Positions 24,802 to 33,604 of a stretch of 64,000 nt of DNA are shown piece after piece. Positions within the stretch are counted from its first letter, which is position 1; the number at the start of each line of letters is the position of its first letter. This DNA is from Paenibacillus polygoni. Its GTDB lineage: Bacteria; Bacillota; Bacilli; Paenibacillales; Paenibacillaceae. The notes under the pieces were generated by a model. The model made no database searches, had not been told where the DNA came from, and saw nothing but the letters and a program-made list of their open reading frames with translations. The translations under genes were made by a program, and so were the position numbers. The stretch is from contig NZ_CP127162.1 in assembly GCF_030263935.1 (NCBI RefSeq), positions 1,001,501 through 1,065,500 of the forward strand, in the 5' to 3' direction.

Positions 24802-26007
24802 TTATAGGGCTTCTTTTGGACCGAAGAATTCATAGTGCAAGTCTTCTTCACGAACACCCCAGCTGATCAAGCTGTCCCGAATACTCTTCATAAAGGAGAG
24901 TGGACCACAGAAATAGAAATGTGCGTCCGTTGTAGGTACAATTTCTTGCAGCCAAGCTTGATCAATATGGCCTGTTTTACTGTAACCCGTATCTTCAGGG
25001 AGCGGGTTGCTGTAACAGAAGTGGGTAGTCACGTGTTCGCTTACGTCTTCCAGTTGTTTCACTTCTGAGCCCATTGCGTGTACTTTTCCATTATGAGCTG
25101 CATGAATAAAGGTGACTTGGCGGTTTGGCTGCTGCTTCACAACCGTATTCATCATACTCATGAGCGGAGTAACTCCGATTCCTCCGCCGATAAAGACGAC
25201 AGGACGATCATCGTTAAGTTCTAATTTGAATTCACCAGCTGGAGCAGACAGTAGAAGTTTGTCTCCTTCTTTGATTACGTTATGAAGGTAATTAGACACT
25301 TTACCATCTGGTGTATTCAAAGCCCCATTTTCACGCTTCACACTAATACGATAGTAAGGTTCATGTGGTGCAGCGGACAAGCTGTACTGACGAATCTGTG
25401 TGTAGGTTTCCCCAGGAACCTGAACTTTTACACTCACATATTGTCCTGGCGTAAAGGAAGCAATTGCTCCTCCATCGGATGGAATGAGATAGAAGGAACG
25501 AATAAGTTCGTTTTCTTCCACGATTTTATTTATGGTAAAGGAACGGAATCCAGTCCAGCCGCCTTCTTGACCTTCCGCTTTTTCATACATTTCTTTTTCG
25601 ATATCAATAAACACACTTGCGATAACTCCATATGCGTTATTCCAAGCATGAATGATCTCATCTGTTGCTGCATCTCCAAGCACTTCTTTAATAGCCAGTA
25701 GTAAATATTTTCCTACAATCGGGTAATGTTCAGGGAGTACGCCGAGACTGCGGTGTTTCTGAGCTACCTCTTTAACTGCAGGAAGAACAACTTCCAGCTG
25801 ATCAATATATTTGGCTGCTGCATAGACCATATTAGCGAGAGCAGCTTGTTGTTTCCCTTTTTTCTGATTGGCGTGGTTGAAGATGTTTAATAATTCTGGA
25901 TGGTGCTCAAACAGCATTTTATAAAAACATGTAGTAATGTCTTTTCCGTGTACTTCAAGAACAGGTACCGTTGATTTAATAATGGAAATATCGTGACTGC
26001 TTAACAT
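24802..26007 (-). CDS. hmp: Flavohaemoglobin (nitric oxide dioxygenase)
   Basis: 401 residues from the ATG at 26007, chosen for the conserved MLSSHDISIIKSTVPVL start and GAGGT upstream; 23 extra residues upstream are not homologous. Globin domain (1-140) with the B10 Tyr in TCFYKMLF and proximal His in AQKHRSLG; FAD-binding domain (about 150-260) with RQYSLS; NAD-binding domain (265-400) with FIGGGIGVTPLMSM and FCGPLSFM. The enzyme oxidises NO to nitrate using NAD(P)H and O2. Promoter carries an Fnr-type box at -41.5. Confidence 0.97.
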   Translation of the reverse strand: MLSSHDISIIKSTVPVLEVHGKDITTCFYKMLFEHHPELLNIFNHANQKKGKQQAALANMVYAAAKYIDQLEVVLPAVKEVAQKHRSLGVLPEHYPIVGKYLLLAIKEVLGDAATDEIIHAWNNAYGVIASVFIDIEKEMYEKAEGQEGGWTGFRSFTINKIVEENELIRSFYLIPSDGGAIASFTPGQYVSVKVQVPGETYTQIRQYSLSAAPHEPYYRISVKRENGALNTPDGKVSNYLHNVIKEGDKLLLSAPAGEFKLELNDDRPVVFIGGGIGVTPLMSMMNTVVKQQPNRQVTFIHAAHNGKVHAMGSEVKQLEDVSEHVTTHFCYSNPLPEDTGYSKTGHIDQAWLQEIVPTTDAHFYFCGPLSFMKSIRDSLISWGVREEDLHYEFFGPKEAL

Positions 26008-26050
26008 ATGTAAAAACCTCTTTTCTTCCTGCTTTATTATTGATATCTCC

Positions 26051-26094
26051 AGTATAAAAGAGGAAATACGTTTCAATTGTGATTCAGATCACAA
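26051..26094 (-). promoter_or_regulatory. hmp promoter with class II Crp/Fnr box
   Basis: Minus-strand -10 TATACT at 26056-26051 predicts a start near 26044. The palindrome TTGTGA-N6-TCACAA at 26077-26094 is centred at 26085.5, 41.5 bases upstream of that start. No good -35 element is present at normal spacing, as expected when an activator substitutes for it. Confidence 0.8.
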
Positions 26095-26358
26095 ATTTTA
26101 TGAACAGATTGCATCCTTTTTTCATTGACATTCGTATATGGAATATTCTGTGTACTTGGCAAAGAGGATATTTGATTTCAGATATTGTTTAAAGGCTTCA
26201 TTTTTCAGAAGAGAGTGTCTTCTCATGCATTCATACAAAGTACAGGATAGCATATACACCTCTGCAATATCGGGTAATGAGAAAGAGAAACTAACTTTGA
26301 GGTATCTAATCGATTGTTTATAGTAGAGAAAATTATTCAGATGGGAGGGCAGCTGCAT

Positions 26359-26565
26359 ATGGAGAACAATGGTGGAAAAGATCTTTTATATCTTCTTATT
26401 TTTGTCGTGATTAGTTTCTTTGCAGTCATTATTATGTTTCCTTACGGACTTGCTTTGATCGTAGGTATCATTCTATTTTTCCTGTATAAAATGGTGACAC
26501 TCTTAATAGAGATTAGAAATAAACTGGATCCTAAAGTGAAGCAAGCAGAGGATACACTCGAATAA
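26359..26565 (+). CDS. Small membrane protein, 68 residues
   Basis: Start at the ATG at 26359, ten bases after GGGAGG; an in-frame ATG at 26314 is less likely. MENNGGKDLLYLLIF begins a pair of hydrophobic helices (about 9-28 and 30-50), followed by a charged tail ending KQAEDTLE. Unrecognised. The terminator that used to follow it is split by an IS3-family element. Confidence 0.6.
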   Translation: MENNGGKDLLYLLIFVVISFFAVIIMFPYGLALIVGIILFFLYKMVTLLIEIRNKLDPKVKQAEDTLE

Positions 26566-26572
26566 AAAATAA

Positions 26573-26590
26573 AAACGCCGGGAAGGACAA
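26573..26590. terminator. Left half of a terminator split by the first IS element
   Basis: AAACGCCGGGAAGG here pairs with ACCTCCGCGGCGTTT at 27859-27873. The intact ancestor would have been a bidirectional terminator between the small membrane protein and the MFS gene. ACAA (26587-26590) is the left copy of the target duplication. Confidence 0.75.
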
Positions 26591-26665
26591 TGAAGTGCAC
26601 CCCTTAGAATAGACATTGGAAAAACCCCTGGGTTAACCGATGAAATTCTAGGGGGTGTATTTTTT

Positions 26666-27010
26666 ATGGCAATGAAAGGTCAAAAGTTTAAGACATATTC
26701 TGAGGAACTCAAGATGGAGGCAATCCGTTTGCACGTAGAGGAAAAATGGACGTATCGGCAAATCAACGATCATTTAGGAATTCAAGATCAGGGCCGAATG
26801 AAACGTTGGATGCGTAAATACCGTGAACAAGGTGAGTTTGGTCTGTTGGATCAACGAGGAAGACGAAAAGAGTATTTAGATCAGGAGCGATATGTCCAGC
26901 AGCTGAAACGGGAGAATGCCACGCTAAAAAAGTATTTGAAAATCTGGATGCAGGAGGGAAAGAACAAAGCTTCAGGCTCATCGAACAAACGGCGACCACC
27001 GGCCAAATAG
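26666..27010 (+). CDS. IS3-family OrfA (DNA-binding helix-turn-helix protein)
   Basis: 114 residues. HTH segment KFKTYSEELKMEAIRLHVEEKWTYRQINDHLG and a Leu-zipper-like helix at about 75-95 (QQLKRENATLKKYLKIW), both standard for IS150-group OrfA. The heptamer AAAAAAG at 26926-26932, read A-AAA-AAG, lies in the zipper. A -1 slip there continues into orfB to make the full transposase OrfAB. ATG preceded by GGGGGTG. Confidence 0.88.
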   Translation: MAMKGQKFKTYSEELKMEAIRLHVEEKWTYRQINDHLGIQDQGRMKRWMRKYREQGEFGLLDQRGRRKEYLDQERYVQQLKRENATLKKYLKIWMQEGKNKASGSSNKRRPPAK

Positions 27011-27816
27011 CAGAACATTGCCAACTTCTTGGCGTCTCTAGAAGCGGCTACTATGCATATGTAAAGCGGAAGAAGAACGACCGAGATGCCGAGGCTAAAC
27101 AACTCATCCGTACGGTGTACAAACGCTATGAAGGGAAATATGGCTACCGACAGATCCAGCTATTCTTGTGGCAGGATGAAGGTGTATGGATGAACCACAA
27201 GAAGGTACTACGCCTGATGCAAAACATGGGTCTTCAAGCCAGTATTCGCCGGAAACGTCGATTTAACGCGACATACCAGGCAGCCGAGCGTGTTGCTGAT
27301 AATCTGCTTAAGCGTAATTTCACGGCTGAAAAACCAAACCAGAAATGGGTGACGGATGTGACCCAATACCGAGTAGGCGAGCGCTGGTTGTATCTCTCGG
27401 CAGTGAAAGATCTATTTAATAACGAGATTGTAGCCTACCAACTTAGTGAGCGTAATGATAATGAGCTGGTACTTCAAACGTTCGCAAAAGCCTTTTCCAA
27501 GCAAAAAGACGTGACCGGACTAGTCGTTCACAGCGACCAAGGGTTCCAGTACACGTCTCATGCTTACCACGACATGCTGCCAAAGGTTGGCGCCCAAATC
27601 AGCATGTCTCGCCGAGGCAATTGCCTAGACAACGCCTCTATGGAGAGTTTCTTCTCGCATCTCAAAACGGAAGGACTCTACCCTTATGATATACGAAATC
27701 TTGCAGAGGCACAAAGGCGAATGGAGAAATACATCCGTTTTTATAACCGAAGGCGGCCACAACGGAAACTAAAAAAACTGACGCCGGTAGAGTACCGACG
27801 CCAGTTTACCGCCTAG
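26932..27816 (+). CDS. IS3-family OrfB transposase catalytic part
   Basis: Read in the -1 frame from the slippery site. The N-terminal part (EQSFRLIEQTATTGQIAEHCQLL, then SRSGYYAYVKRKK) is the HTH_21 segment. The rve integrase core has D in WVTDVTQY, D in VVHSDQGFQYTS and E in NASMESFFSHLKTE, and ends with FYNRRRPQRKLKKLTPVEYR. The frame is open from the slip to the stop. The first ATG-type start in this frame (27115) would lose the HTH segment, so translation by frameshift is the likely route. Confidence 0.88.
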   Translation, partial: VFENLDAGGKEQSFRLIEQTATTGQIAEHCQLLGVSRSGYYAYVKRKKNDRDAEAKQLIRTVYKRYEGKYGYRQIQLFLWQDEGVWMNHKKVLRLMQNMGLQASIRRKRRFNATYQAAERVADNLLKRNFTAEKPNQKWVTDVTQYRVGERWLYLSAVKDLFNNEIVAYQLSERNDNELVLQTFAKAFSKQKDVTGLVVHSDQGFQYTSHAYHDMLPKVGAQISMSRRGNCLDNASMESFFSHLKTEGLYPYDIRNLAEAQRRMEKYIRFYNRRRPQRKLKKLTPVEYRRQFTA

Positions 27817-27854
27817 GGTCTTTTTTCAATGTCTACAAAATGGGGTCTTGACCA

Positions 27855-27873
27855 ACAAACCTCCGCGGCGTTT
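27855..27873. terminator. Right half of the IS-split terminator
   Basis: ACAA target duplication (27855-27858) followed by ACCTCCGCGGCGTTT, complementary to the left arm at 26573-26586 (12 of 14 positions). Confidence 0.75.
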
Positions 27874-27877
27874 CTAT

Positions 27878-29137
27878 TTATACAGTACGATCCGTCCAAG
27901 TGGCGAGTTTCTTGTCAGATGGAAGCAGGAAGGTTAAGAAGCCCAGCAGCGGCATAAAGCTGCACACCTGCATGACCGGACTGATGCCTGCCGCATCGAT
28001 CCAGTTCCCCAGCACAAGCGCACCAAGTCCCCCAAGTCCAAAAGCAAGACCCGTAATCATCCCAGAGACGGTTCCGATTTTACCTGGCACGAGCATCTGT
28101 GCATAGACTACGGTGATCGAAAAGCTGGATAACATAATAAAGCCGATGATGGACAGAAGTACGCCCGTCCAGAAGAGATTAGCATAAGGAAGCAGTAAGG
28201 ACAGCGGTGCAGCAAAAGCCATGGAAGCAAAGATCATATTTCGTTTACCAAAACGGTCGGCAAGCGGTCCTCCAAAGAAAGTTCCGAGTGCACCGGCTCC
28301 AAGGAACAAGAAGATATAGATCTGTGCATCTTGAGTAGACAGCGAGAAGGTATCTTTCAGGAAAAAGGCATAGTAACTTCCGATGGAAGATACATACCAA
28401 GAACGAACGAATACTAAGATAATCAGGATGAAAAAGGCATATAGGATGTTCTTTTTCACCGCAGGATTCATGACGCCGTCTGCTGCTTTTTTCCTAGCGT
28501 ATCCACCGCTTTTCAGCGTTTGTCCGTACCATCTAGCAATAAAAATCTGTACTGCAATTCCCACCGCAGCAAGAGCTGCGAAACCGATAGAACCCATCAG
28601 TCCAAAGGGGATAAATACCCATCTCGTGAGGAGTGGAGCAAGAGACTGACCTGCATTACCGCCTACCTGAAAAATAGACTGAGCTAATCCCCGGCGATTT
28701 CCTGCAGCCATGTGAGAGACTTTAGAACCTTCCGGGTGAAAAGCGGCTGATCCCAGACCGACAAGAATAACGGACATCATGACGGCCATGTAACTGTCGG
28801 CAAAGGCAAGAAAAATCATACCTGAGCAGGTAAAGCCCATCCCAATAGGCAAGAGGGCGGGAGTGGGCCTCTTATCGGAAAAATAACCGACTACCGGCTG
28901 CATAATGGATGCAGTTATATTTAGTGCAAAAGCAATCCAGCCCATCTGGCTGTAACTGATGCCCATGGAGTCTTGCAGTACAGGGAAAATCGCAGGAATA
29001 ACCGACTGAACCGAGTCATTAAGCAGATGAACGAGACCGATCGCAATCAGAATCCGGTAGATTGTCTGAGAACCGGCATCAGGACGAGGAAGCGGCCGAG
29101 AAGCAGAACCGGTCTTCGTCAGTGAATTGAGTGACAT
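27878..29137 (-). CDS. MFS exporter, fosmidomycin-resistance (Fsr)-like
   Basis: 419 residues, twelve predicted membrane helices with a central cytoplasmic loop near residue 210. The block HLLNDSVQSVIPAIFPVLQ and the GLGSAAFHPEGSKV motif in the first half are typical of the Fsr subgroup of 12-TM drug:H+ antiporters. It likely exports small antibiotics or metabolites from the cytosol. Stands alone; its terminator is the one now split by the IS element, so readthrough into that element is possible. Confidence 0.88.
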   Translation of the reverse strand: MSLNSLTKTGSASRPLPRPDAGSQTIYRILIAIGLVHLLNDSVQSVIPAIFPVLQDSMGISYSQMGWIAFALNITASIMQPVVGYFSDKRPTPALLPIGMGFTCSGMIFLAFADSYMAVMMSVILVGLGSAAFHPEGSKVSHMAAGNRRGLAQSIFQVGGNAGQSLAPLLTRWVFIPFGLMGSIGFAALAAVGIAVQIFIARWYGQTLKSGGYARKKAADGVMNPAVKKNILYAFFILIILVFVRSWYVSSIGSYYAFFLKDTFSLSTQDAQIYIFLFLGAGALGTFFGGPLADRFGKRNMIFASMAFAAPLSLLLPYANLFWTGVLLSIIGFIMLSSFSITVVYAQMLVPGKIGTVSGMITGLAFGLGGLGALVLGNWIDAAGISPVMQVCSFMPLLGFLTFLLPSDKKLATWTDRTV

Positions 29138-29262
29138 GTAAGGTCTCCTTTTCCTATGTAATTCAGTAAAAACGGAACTGCTAACAAACTAAAAACAGTA
29201 GATCTCTACATCATATGACATCATTTACTTATCAAGCAATCCCTATATTGGAGGAAAAAAGG

Positions 29263-29301
29263 AAAAAGAGGTGCCTCACTTCGTAGTGAAACGACCTCTT
29301 A
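29263..29301 (-). terminator. Terminator of the que operon
   Basis: Minus strand AAGAGGTCGTTTCACT pairs with AGTGAGGCACCTCTT around CGA, followed by TTTCCTTTTT. Confidence 0.85.
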
Positions 29302-29328
29302 CCTCCGTTTGCTTGCAATCTTAACAGA

Positions 29329-29826
29329 TTAGCGATTATCAATATTTTCAGGATACATATCATGTTGGAACAAACGCTGAGTCGCAAGTTCCTCATATTT
29401 TGTACCTGGACGACCATAGTTGCAGTAAGGGTCAATCGAGATTCCGCCTCTTGGCGTAAATTTACCCCATACTTCAATGTAACGCGGGTCCATCAGTTTA
29501 ATTAGATCATTCATAATGATGTTAACAACATCTTCATGGAAATCTCCGTGGTTTCGGAAACTGAACAAATACAGTTTGAGTGATTTACTTTCCACCATTT
29601 TAATGTCAGGAATATAGCTGATGTGGATCGTTGCAAAGTCAGGCTGTCCTGTAATCGGGCATAGGCTTGTAAATTCTGGAGTGTTGAATTTCACAAAGTA
29701 ATCCCGGTAAGGATGCTTGTTATCGAAAGTTTCCAAAATGCTTGGATCATATTCAAATTTATACTTAGTTCCTTGGTTGCCTAGTAGTGTAATATCTTGT
29801 AGTTCATCGGATTGACGTCCAGCCAT
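29329..29826 (-). CDS. queF: NADPH-dependent 7-cyano-7-deazaguanine reductase
   Basis: 165 residues from the ATG at 29826 (AAGGAG eight bases upstream), the same length as B. subtilis QueF. Unimodular type: nucleophilic Cys in [14 protein letters not shown] with the partner Asp, the QueF motif around [20 protein letters not shown] and the terminal [19 protein letters not shown]. Converts preQ0 to preQ1, the last soluble step before insertion into tRNA. Last gene of the queC-D-E-F operon, 36 bases after queE. Confidence 0.97.
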   Translation of the reverse strand: MAGRQSDELQDITLLGNQGTKYKFEYDPSILETFDNKHPYRDYFVKFNTPEFTSLCPITGQPDFATIHISYIPDIKMVESKSLKLYLFSFRNHGDFHEDVVNIIMNDLIKLMDPRYIEVWGKFTPRGGISIDPYCNYGRPGTKYEELATQRLFQHDMYPENIDNR

Positions 29827-29862
29827 GTTCATATCTCCTTCATACATCTTAATATTTTATAT

Positions 29863-30603
29863 TTATACGCCGCGTTTATTTCCCCATACCAGCGTATGGA
29901 GCTGCGGCAAGACACGTACATCGTTCATATCAGAGAGATTCATCGTCTGATCAATGAGCCATTCATAACGGTGGAGAAGAGAAGACGCAAGATTCTCTGT
30001 ATCTCCCGTGCCTACGTCTGGATTCCCGGTCTGCAAATACATAGCAACCCCAGGATAACGACGATGGACTTCTCTCGCGTAAGCGAGATCCTGCTCATCG
30101 AAGATGACAACTTTCAGACTGTAGGCTTTATCCGAAGGTCGATCCGCGAGGCGCTTCACTATATCATCTAAGGTATCCCAGTTTGTGTTCATACCAGAGC
30201 TTGGAGGCTTTGGTGAGATCGTTACTTCATTAATATCCATAAGCCAATCCTGCCAGCGTGACCCTTGAGTCTCTACTGCTGTGCGGATTCCGCGCTCCTG
30301 AAGCAGTTCTACAAGGGAACCGATCTGAGGCAAGATGGCAGGGTTACCGCCAGAGATTGTGACATGCGAGAACCTATCTCCTCCGATGGAAGTAAGCTCT
30401 TGCCAAATCTCTTCTTGACTCATTTGACGAATCTGATCTTTTGCAGTGCCATCCCACGTAAAAGCAGAATCACACCAAGAGCAGCGGTAGTCGCAGCCAG
30501 CGGTACGAACGAACATCGTTTTCTGACCGATCACCATGCCTTCCCCTTGTACGGTAGGTCCAAAGATTTCGAGGACAGGAATGGGACGCGTATTACTCAT
30601 CAA
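29863..30603 (-). CDS. queE: 7-carboxy-7-deazaguanine synthase (radical SAM)
   Basis: 246 residues. The radical-SAM cluster motif CDYRCSWC follows FGPTVQGEGMVIGQKTMFVRTAG, the usual QueE start; SGGNPAIL and ETQGSRWQDWL lie further on. Uses SAM and a 4Fe-4S cluster to turn 6-carboxytetrahydropterin into CDG. It overlaps the end of queD by 11 bases, pointing to one transcript with coupled translation. Confidence 0.96.
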   Translation of the reverse strand: MMSNTRPIPVLEIFGPTVQGEGMVIGQKTMFVRTAGCDYRCSWCDSAFTWDGTAKDQIRQMSQEEIWQELTSIGGDRFSHVTISGGNPAILPQIGSLVELLQERGIRTAVETQGSRWQDWLMDINEVTISPKPPSSGMNTNWDTLDDIVKRLADRPSDKAYSLKVVIFDEQDLAYAREVHRRYPGVAMYLQTGNPDVGTGDTENLASSLLHRYEWLIDQTMNLSDMNDVRVLPQLHTLVWGNKRGV

Positions 30604-31087
30604 TCATCCACTCCCGTCTTACTTCTGCGTAGCTGGTAGGTGTCTCATAGAGACGCACAAATTCAGTACGTCCGCTGTTAATTTGGGAGCAGTAAGGTTC
30701 GCTTTGCAGAGCCGCTTCCATCTGTTCATAGATCCACACGACCATATTCTCTGCGGTGGTATTCATCAGCGGTAAGGTTTCGTTCAAGTATTGATGGTCA
30801 AGATAACCTTCAATTTGCGTTTTCCAGATTTCTTTTACATCGCCAAAATCAACGGTAAGTCCTGTCTCACCGGGAATGCCGCTAATTCCAAATACGACTT
30901 TATAGGTGTGACCATGCAAGTTTTTGCATTTGCCTTCATAGCAGTGCAGATGGTGCGCAGCATCAAAAGTAAATTCCTTGCTGATAAGGACCCGTTTACG
31001 GTGATAGCGCAGCTGCTCCTTTTGAATATCTTCTCCGATGCGTTGCAACTTCTCTACAATCCGAAAAGTACCGGGCTCAGGTCTCAT
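30593..31087 (-). CDS. queD: 6-carboxytetrahydropterin synthase
   Basis: 164 residues. The zinc-binding His set is visible in [22 protein letters not shown], with the catalytic Cys near CKNLHGH; DHQYLN and the PTSYAEV-type end are also family features. About 35 residues precede the conserved core (EFTFDAAHH), a modest N-terminal extension. Converts dihydroneopterin triphosphate to CPH4. It overlaps queC by four bases. Confidence 0.95.
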   Translation of the reverse strand: MRPEPGTFRIVEKLQRIGEDIQKEQLRYHRKRVLISKEFTFDAAHHLHCYEGKCKNLHGHTYKVVFGISGIPGETGLTVDFGDVKEIWKTQIEGYLDHQYLNETLPLMNTTAENMVVWIYEQMEAALQSEPYCSQINSGRTEFVRLYETPTSYAEVRREWMIDE

Positions 31088-31776
31088 TGCTTTTCACCGC
31101 CTGTAGCAGTAGAAGAAGGTTTTTGATCACGTTCAGCAGTATATTCGTCAAGACCTGCTTTACGAAGTTTACATGCAGGGCATTCGCCGCAGCCGTCGCC
31201 CATAATCCCGTTATAGCAAGTAAGCGTACGCTCACGTACAAATTCAAATGCACCGAGTTCATCCGCCATTGCCCAAGTCTCCGCCTTGTTCAGCCACATG
31301 AGAGGGGTATGAAGAACAAAATCATAGTCCATTGCCAGGTTTAAAGTGACATTCAGTGATTTTACAAATACGTCACGGCAGTCTGGATATCCGCTAAAGT
31401 CAGTCTCACATACACCGGTAATAATGTGACGTGCGCCTTTTTGTTTGGCAAGAACAGCTGCAAAGCTTAGGAACAAGTGGTTTCTTCCATCAACGAATGT
31501 GCTTGGCAGTTCGCCTTCTTCTTGTGAAATCTCAATATCACTGCGAGTGAGGGCATTCGGTGCAAGTTGATTGAGCAGGCTCATATCAAGAACCGTTTGC
31601 TCCACACCGAGTTCACGAGCGATATCAGCAGCCACTTCAATCTCCTGTTTATGGCGCTGTCCATAATCAAAAGTGACAACTTCCACTTCAGCAAAATGTT
31701 TCTTTGCCCAGAACAGGCAAGTCGTGCTATCTTGTCCGCCGCTGAATACGACGATTGCTTTTTCATTTGTAAACAT
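31084..31776 (-). CDS. queC: 7-cyano-7-deazaguanine synthase
   Basis: 230 residues. PP-loop ATPase motif [16 protein letters not shown] at the start and a four-Cys zinc site in [19 protein letters not shown] near the end. Makes preQ0 from CDG, ammonia and ATP. First gene of the operon, with a preQ1 riboswitch some 245 bases upstream in the leader, giving feedback control of the whole pathway by its product. Confidence 0.97.
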   Translation of the reverse strand: MFTNEKAIVVFSGGQDSTTCLFWAKKHFAEVEVVTFDYGQRHKQEIEVAADIARELGVEQTVLDMSLLNQLAPNALTRSDIEISQEEGELPSTFVDGRNHLFLSFAAVLAKQKGARHIITGVCETDFSGYPDCRDVFVKSLNVTLNLAMDYDFVLHTPLMWLNKAETWAMADELGAFEFVRERTLTCYNGIMGDGCGECPACKLRKAGLDEYTAERDQKPSSTATGGEKQ

Positions 31777-32020
31777 AAAAAAACCTCTCTATCTTCTAGG
31801 ATTAGTAAACACGAACGAATCGCGTTTCATCAGCGGAAGAAAAGAGAAGTTCCTTACTCGATCAACAAAAAAACAGGCCGCTACCAAATGGAAGGGCACT
31901 TATATAGATTGACAAGGCATCATTTACGAACACGAAAATGAGCAACCAGCCACTTTATGAAAGAAAATAAAGCTGCTGACTGCACAGAGAAGGTAAATAG
32001 CCTGCTTATTAGACAATCTG

Positions 32021-32057
32021 TATAGTTTTTTATAGAGGGAGTTCGCGAACCTCTCCC
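32021..32057 (-). promoter_or_regulatory. preQ1-I riboswitch aptamer of the que operon
   Basis: Minus strand reads GGAGAGGTTCGCGAACTCCC followed by TCTATAAAAAACTATA, the stem, loop and A-rich tail of the class I preQ1 aptamer (AGAGGUUC...CCUCUAUAAAAAACUA). The gap to the queC start is about 245 bases, longer than usual; a terminator-like step may lie near 31,870-31,885 (CCTG then seven T) but its stem is weak. Confidence 0.85.
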
Positions 32058-32134
32058 ATGGAAATCAGATATCCCGCATGATGATCCATGGATTTATATT
32101 TGTAGTTGTCGTTAGTTTTTATCGTACTCGTAGT

Positions 32135-32140
32135 ATTATA
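32135..32140 (-). promoter_or_regulatory. -10 element upstream of the que leader
   Basis: Perfect TATAAT on the minus strand about 80 bases upstream of the aptamer. No convincing -35 at 16-18 bases. Confidence 0.5.
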
Positions 32141-32168
32141 GCAGAAAATAGGCACAATAGAAGACCTT

Positions 32169-32876
32169 TTACTTAATCAATACATTTCCAAAAGGTAACA
32201 CTTCGCGCAAAATTCGTTTAAAAAGCCCCTCGTCATTGTTTATATCACTCTCCAGTTTCCGATTTTCTCGGCCCGCCTGAAACAGAACCGTACCTCGCCC
32301 GGTCATCTTCCAGTGGTAGTTCATATGCTGACTCGCTAGGTGGTTTCCATATACGGTGAGTTCCAGTTTTGCATTTTCCGGATAAGCGATGACACTGCTC
32401 GCATCCACATAGAGCGGGGCAGTGGGATGAAGTTCTTGTTCACAGACTTGACCTTGCGTGAGAATACCGATCACTCCGTTACCCGAAAATTTCATTTTAA
32501 TTGCATCTCTGGTGATCAGCATATTCTTGACCTTAAGAATTTTTGTCTGCATTTGAATCCCTTCACTATAGAAGAATAAATGCCGGAAGTCGTACAGCAG
32601 ATCACTTTCTTTTTCAAGTTTGATCGATTTCATGCTGAACCCAGGGGGCAGGGCAGTGACAAACTGGCATGGACCGCTAATCTCGGACTTTATCAGCTTA
32701 TGTTTACGGTACATTCCGCTAATATTCATGAGACGATCATTTCTGCCCGTACCGGACCCGCGGTAAGCAACAATCTGCTGTGGATGAAGTACATGGATTT
32801 TGTCTCCTTCTGCTAAAGAAAAAGTAACAGCTTGTCCGGTAACCATAGAAGCTTCATGTCCTTGAGATATTTGCAT
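32169..32876 (-). CDS. AIM24 family protein
   Basis: 235 residues, no signal peptide. The tubby-like beta fold of the AIM24/TIGR00266 family is suggested by HPQQIVAYRGSGTGRNDRLMN, SGNGVIGILTQGQV, PLYVDASSVIAYPENAKLEL and the late KMTGRGTVLFQAG. Eukaryotic AIM24 supports mitochondrial membrane organisation; bacterial members have no settled role. It lies just upstream of, and in line with, the que leader but has separate spacing, so co-transcription is not implied. Confidence 0.82.
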   Translation of the reverse strand: MQISQGHEASMVTGQAVTFSLAEGDKIHVLHPQQIVAYRGSGTGRNDRLMNISGMYRKHKLIKSEISGPCQFVTALPPGFSMKSIKLEKESDLLYDFRHLFFYSEGIQMQTKILKVKNMLITRDAIKMKFSGNGVIGILTQGQVCEQELHPTAPLYVDASSVIAYPENAKLELTVYGNHLASQHMNYHWKMTGRGTVLFQAGRENRKLESDINNDEGLFKRILREVLPFGNVLIK

Positions 32877-32921
32877 TTTTTGTTCTGTTCCTTTCTAGAA
32901 ATAGAGAAGCCTGGATGTAAA

Positions 32922-33359
32922 CTATAATCTTGAATGTCTTTGCATACGATAACGAATGATACGGACAAGCACGAAGTAGAAAAGAATAAGGCCGATAGCT
33001 GTTATTACCGTCGTCGTTACTCTTTTTTGTGTCTTCATTCGTTGTTCTTCTGCTTTTTGCAGCTGACTAACCATGGAAGTAAGGCTTTCATTTTGCTCCA
33101 TGAGATACTGATTCTGTGCGATCAATTCTTCATTATGAGCCTGGAATGATTCTATATTTTCTTTGGCGCTGCTCAGTTCTGTCATCGTCTGTTCATAGCT
33201 CTGCTGTAATTTATTTACTTCCTCCGGCAGATTTGAAAACTGTTCAACTCCGTTATATACATTTTCCCAAAACCCGGCCTGAGCCCGCTCATCTGAAACC
33301 ATGAGAAGCAGACTGTACATGACTAGTGTCATGAGTAGAAGCTGCCGCTTTTTTATCAT
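32922..33359 (-). CDS. Secreted coiled-coil membrane protein, function unknown
   Basis: 145 residues. Signal-like N-terminus (RQLLLMTLVMYSLLL to about residue 27, AQA), a coiled coil at about 43-108 (KLQQSYEQTMTELSSAKENI, then AQNQYLMEQNESLTSMVSQL) and a C-terminal membrane helix at about 114-133 followed by RYRMQRHSRL. This resembles small YtxH- or LemA-type envelope proteins only in layout. Unrecognised family; it precedes the AIM24 gene in the same direction by 45 bases. Confidence 0.65.
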   Translation of the reverse strand: MIKKRQLLLMTLVMYSLLLMVSDERAQAGFWENVYNGVEQFSNLPEEVNKLQQSYEQTMTELSSAKENIESFQAHNEELIAQNQYLMEQNESLTSMVSQLQKAEEQRMKTQKRVTTTVITAIGLILFYFVLVRIIRYRMQRHSRL

Positions 33360-33604
33360 AGATCCACCACCTTATATATCCTATTAAACTAAAATAAAGA
33401 AAGAATAGTAGGGAATACTGTTATTTTATACGTTCATATGTTTTTTATTGTTTCATATAATGCCTTTTTTGTGGATATATAATATATCAAAAATAAAATA
33501 ATTTATATGTTTAAACGTACTTCAAATAGGTTAATTAGAAGAAAAAGGTCTTAATTCGGGAAAAAATGAACTGTGGTTGTCATATATAAGGAGGAAATAT
33601 AGAA

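Larger units (their letters stand above)
26591..27854 (+). mobile_element. IS3-family (IS150-like) insertion sequence, intact
   Basis: 1264 bases. The ends are imperfect inverted repeats starting TGAAGTGCACCCC and, on the other strand, TGGTCAAGACCCC, and both continue with TAGACATTG and an A run. Flanked by ACAA direct repeats (26587-26590 and 27855-27858). Carries orfA and orfB joined by a canonical A-AAA-AAG slippery heptamer. DDE residues are present, so it may be active. Confidence 0.9.

Noticed and set aside
26008..26076. 23-residue extension of Hmp
   Set aside because: The extension overlaps the mapped promoter elements (-10 at 26051-26056), and the internal ATG matches the usual family start.
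26138..26323. 61-residue ORF on the plus strand upstream of the small membrane protein
   Set aside because: No ribosome binding site, no family pattern, and it lies in the AT-rich region directly upstream of the hmp promoter.
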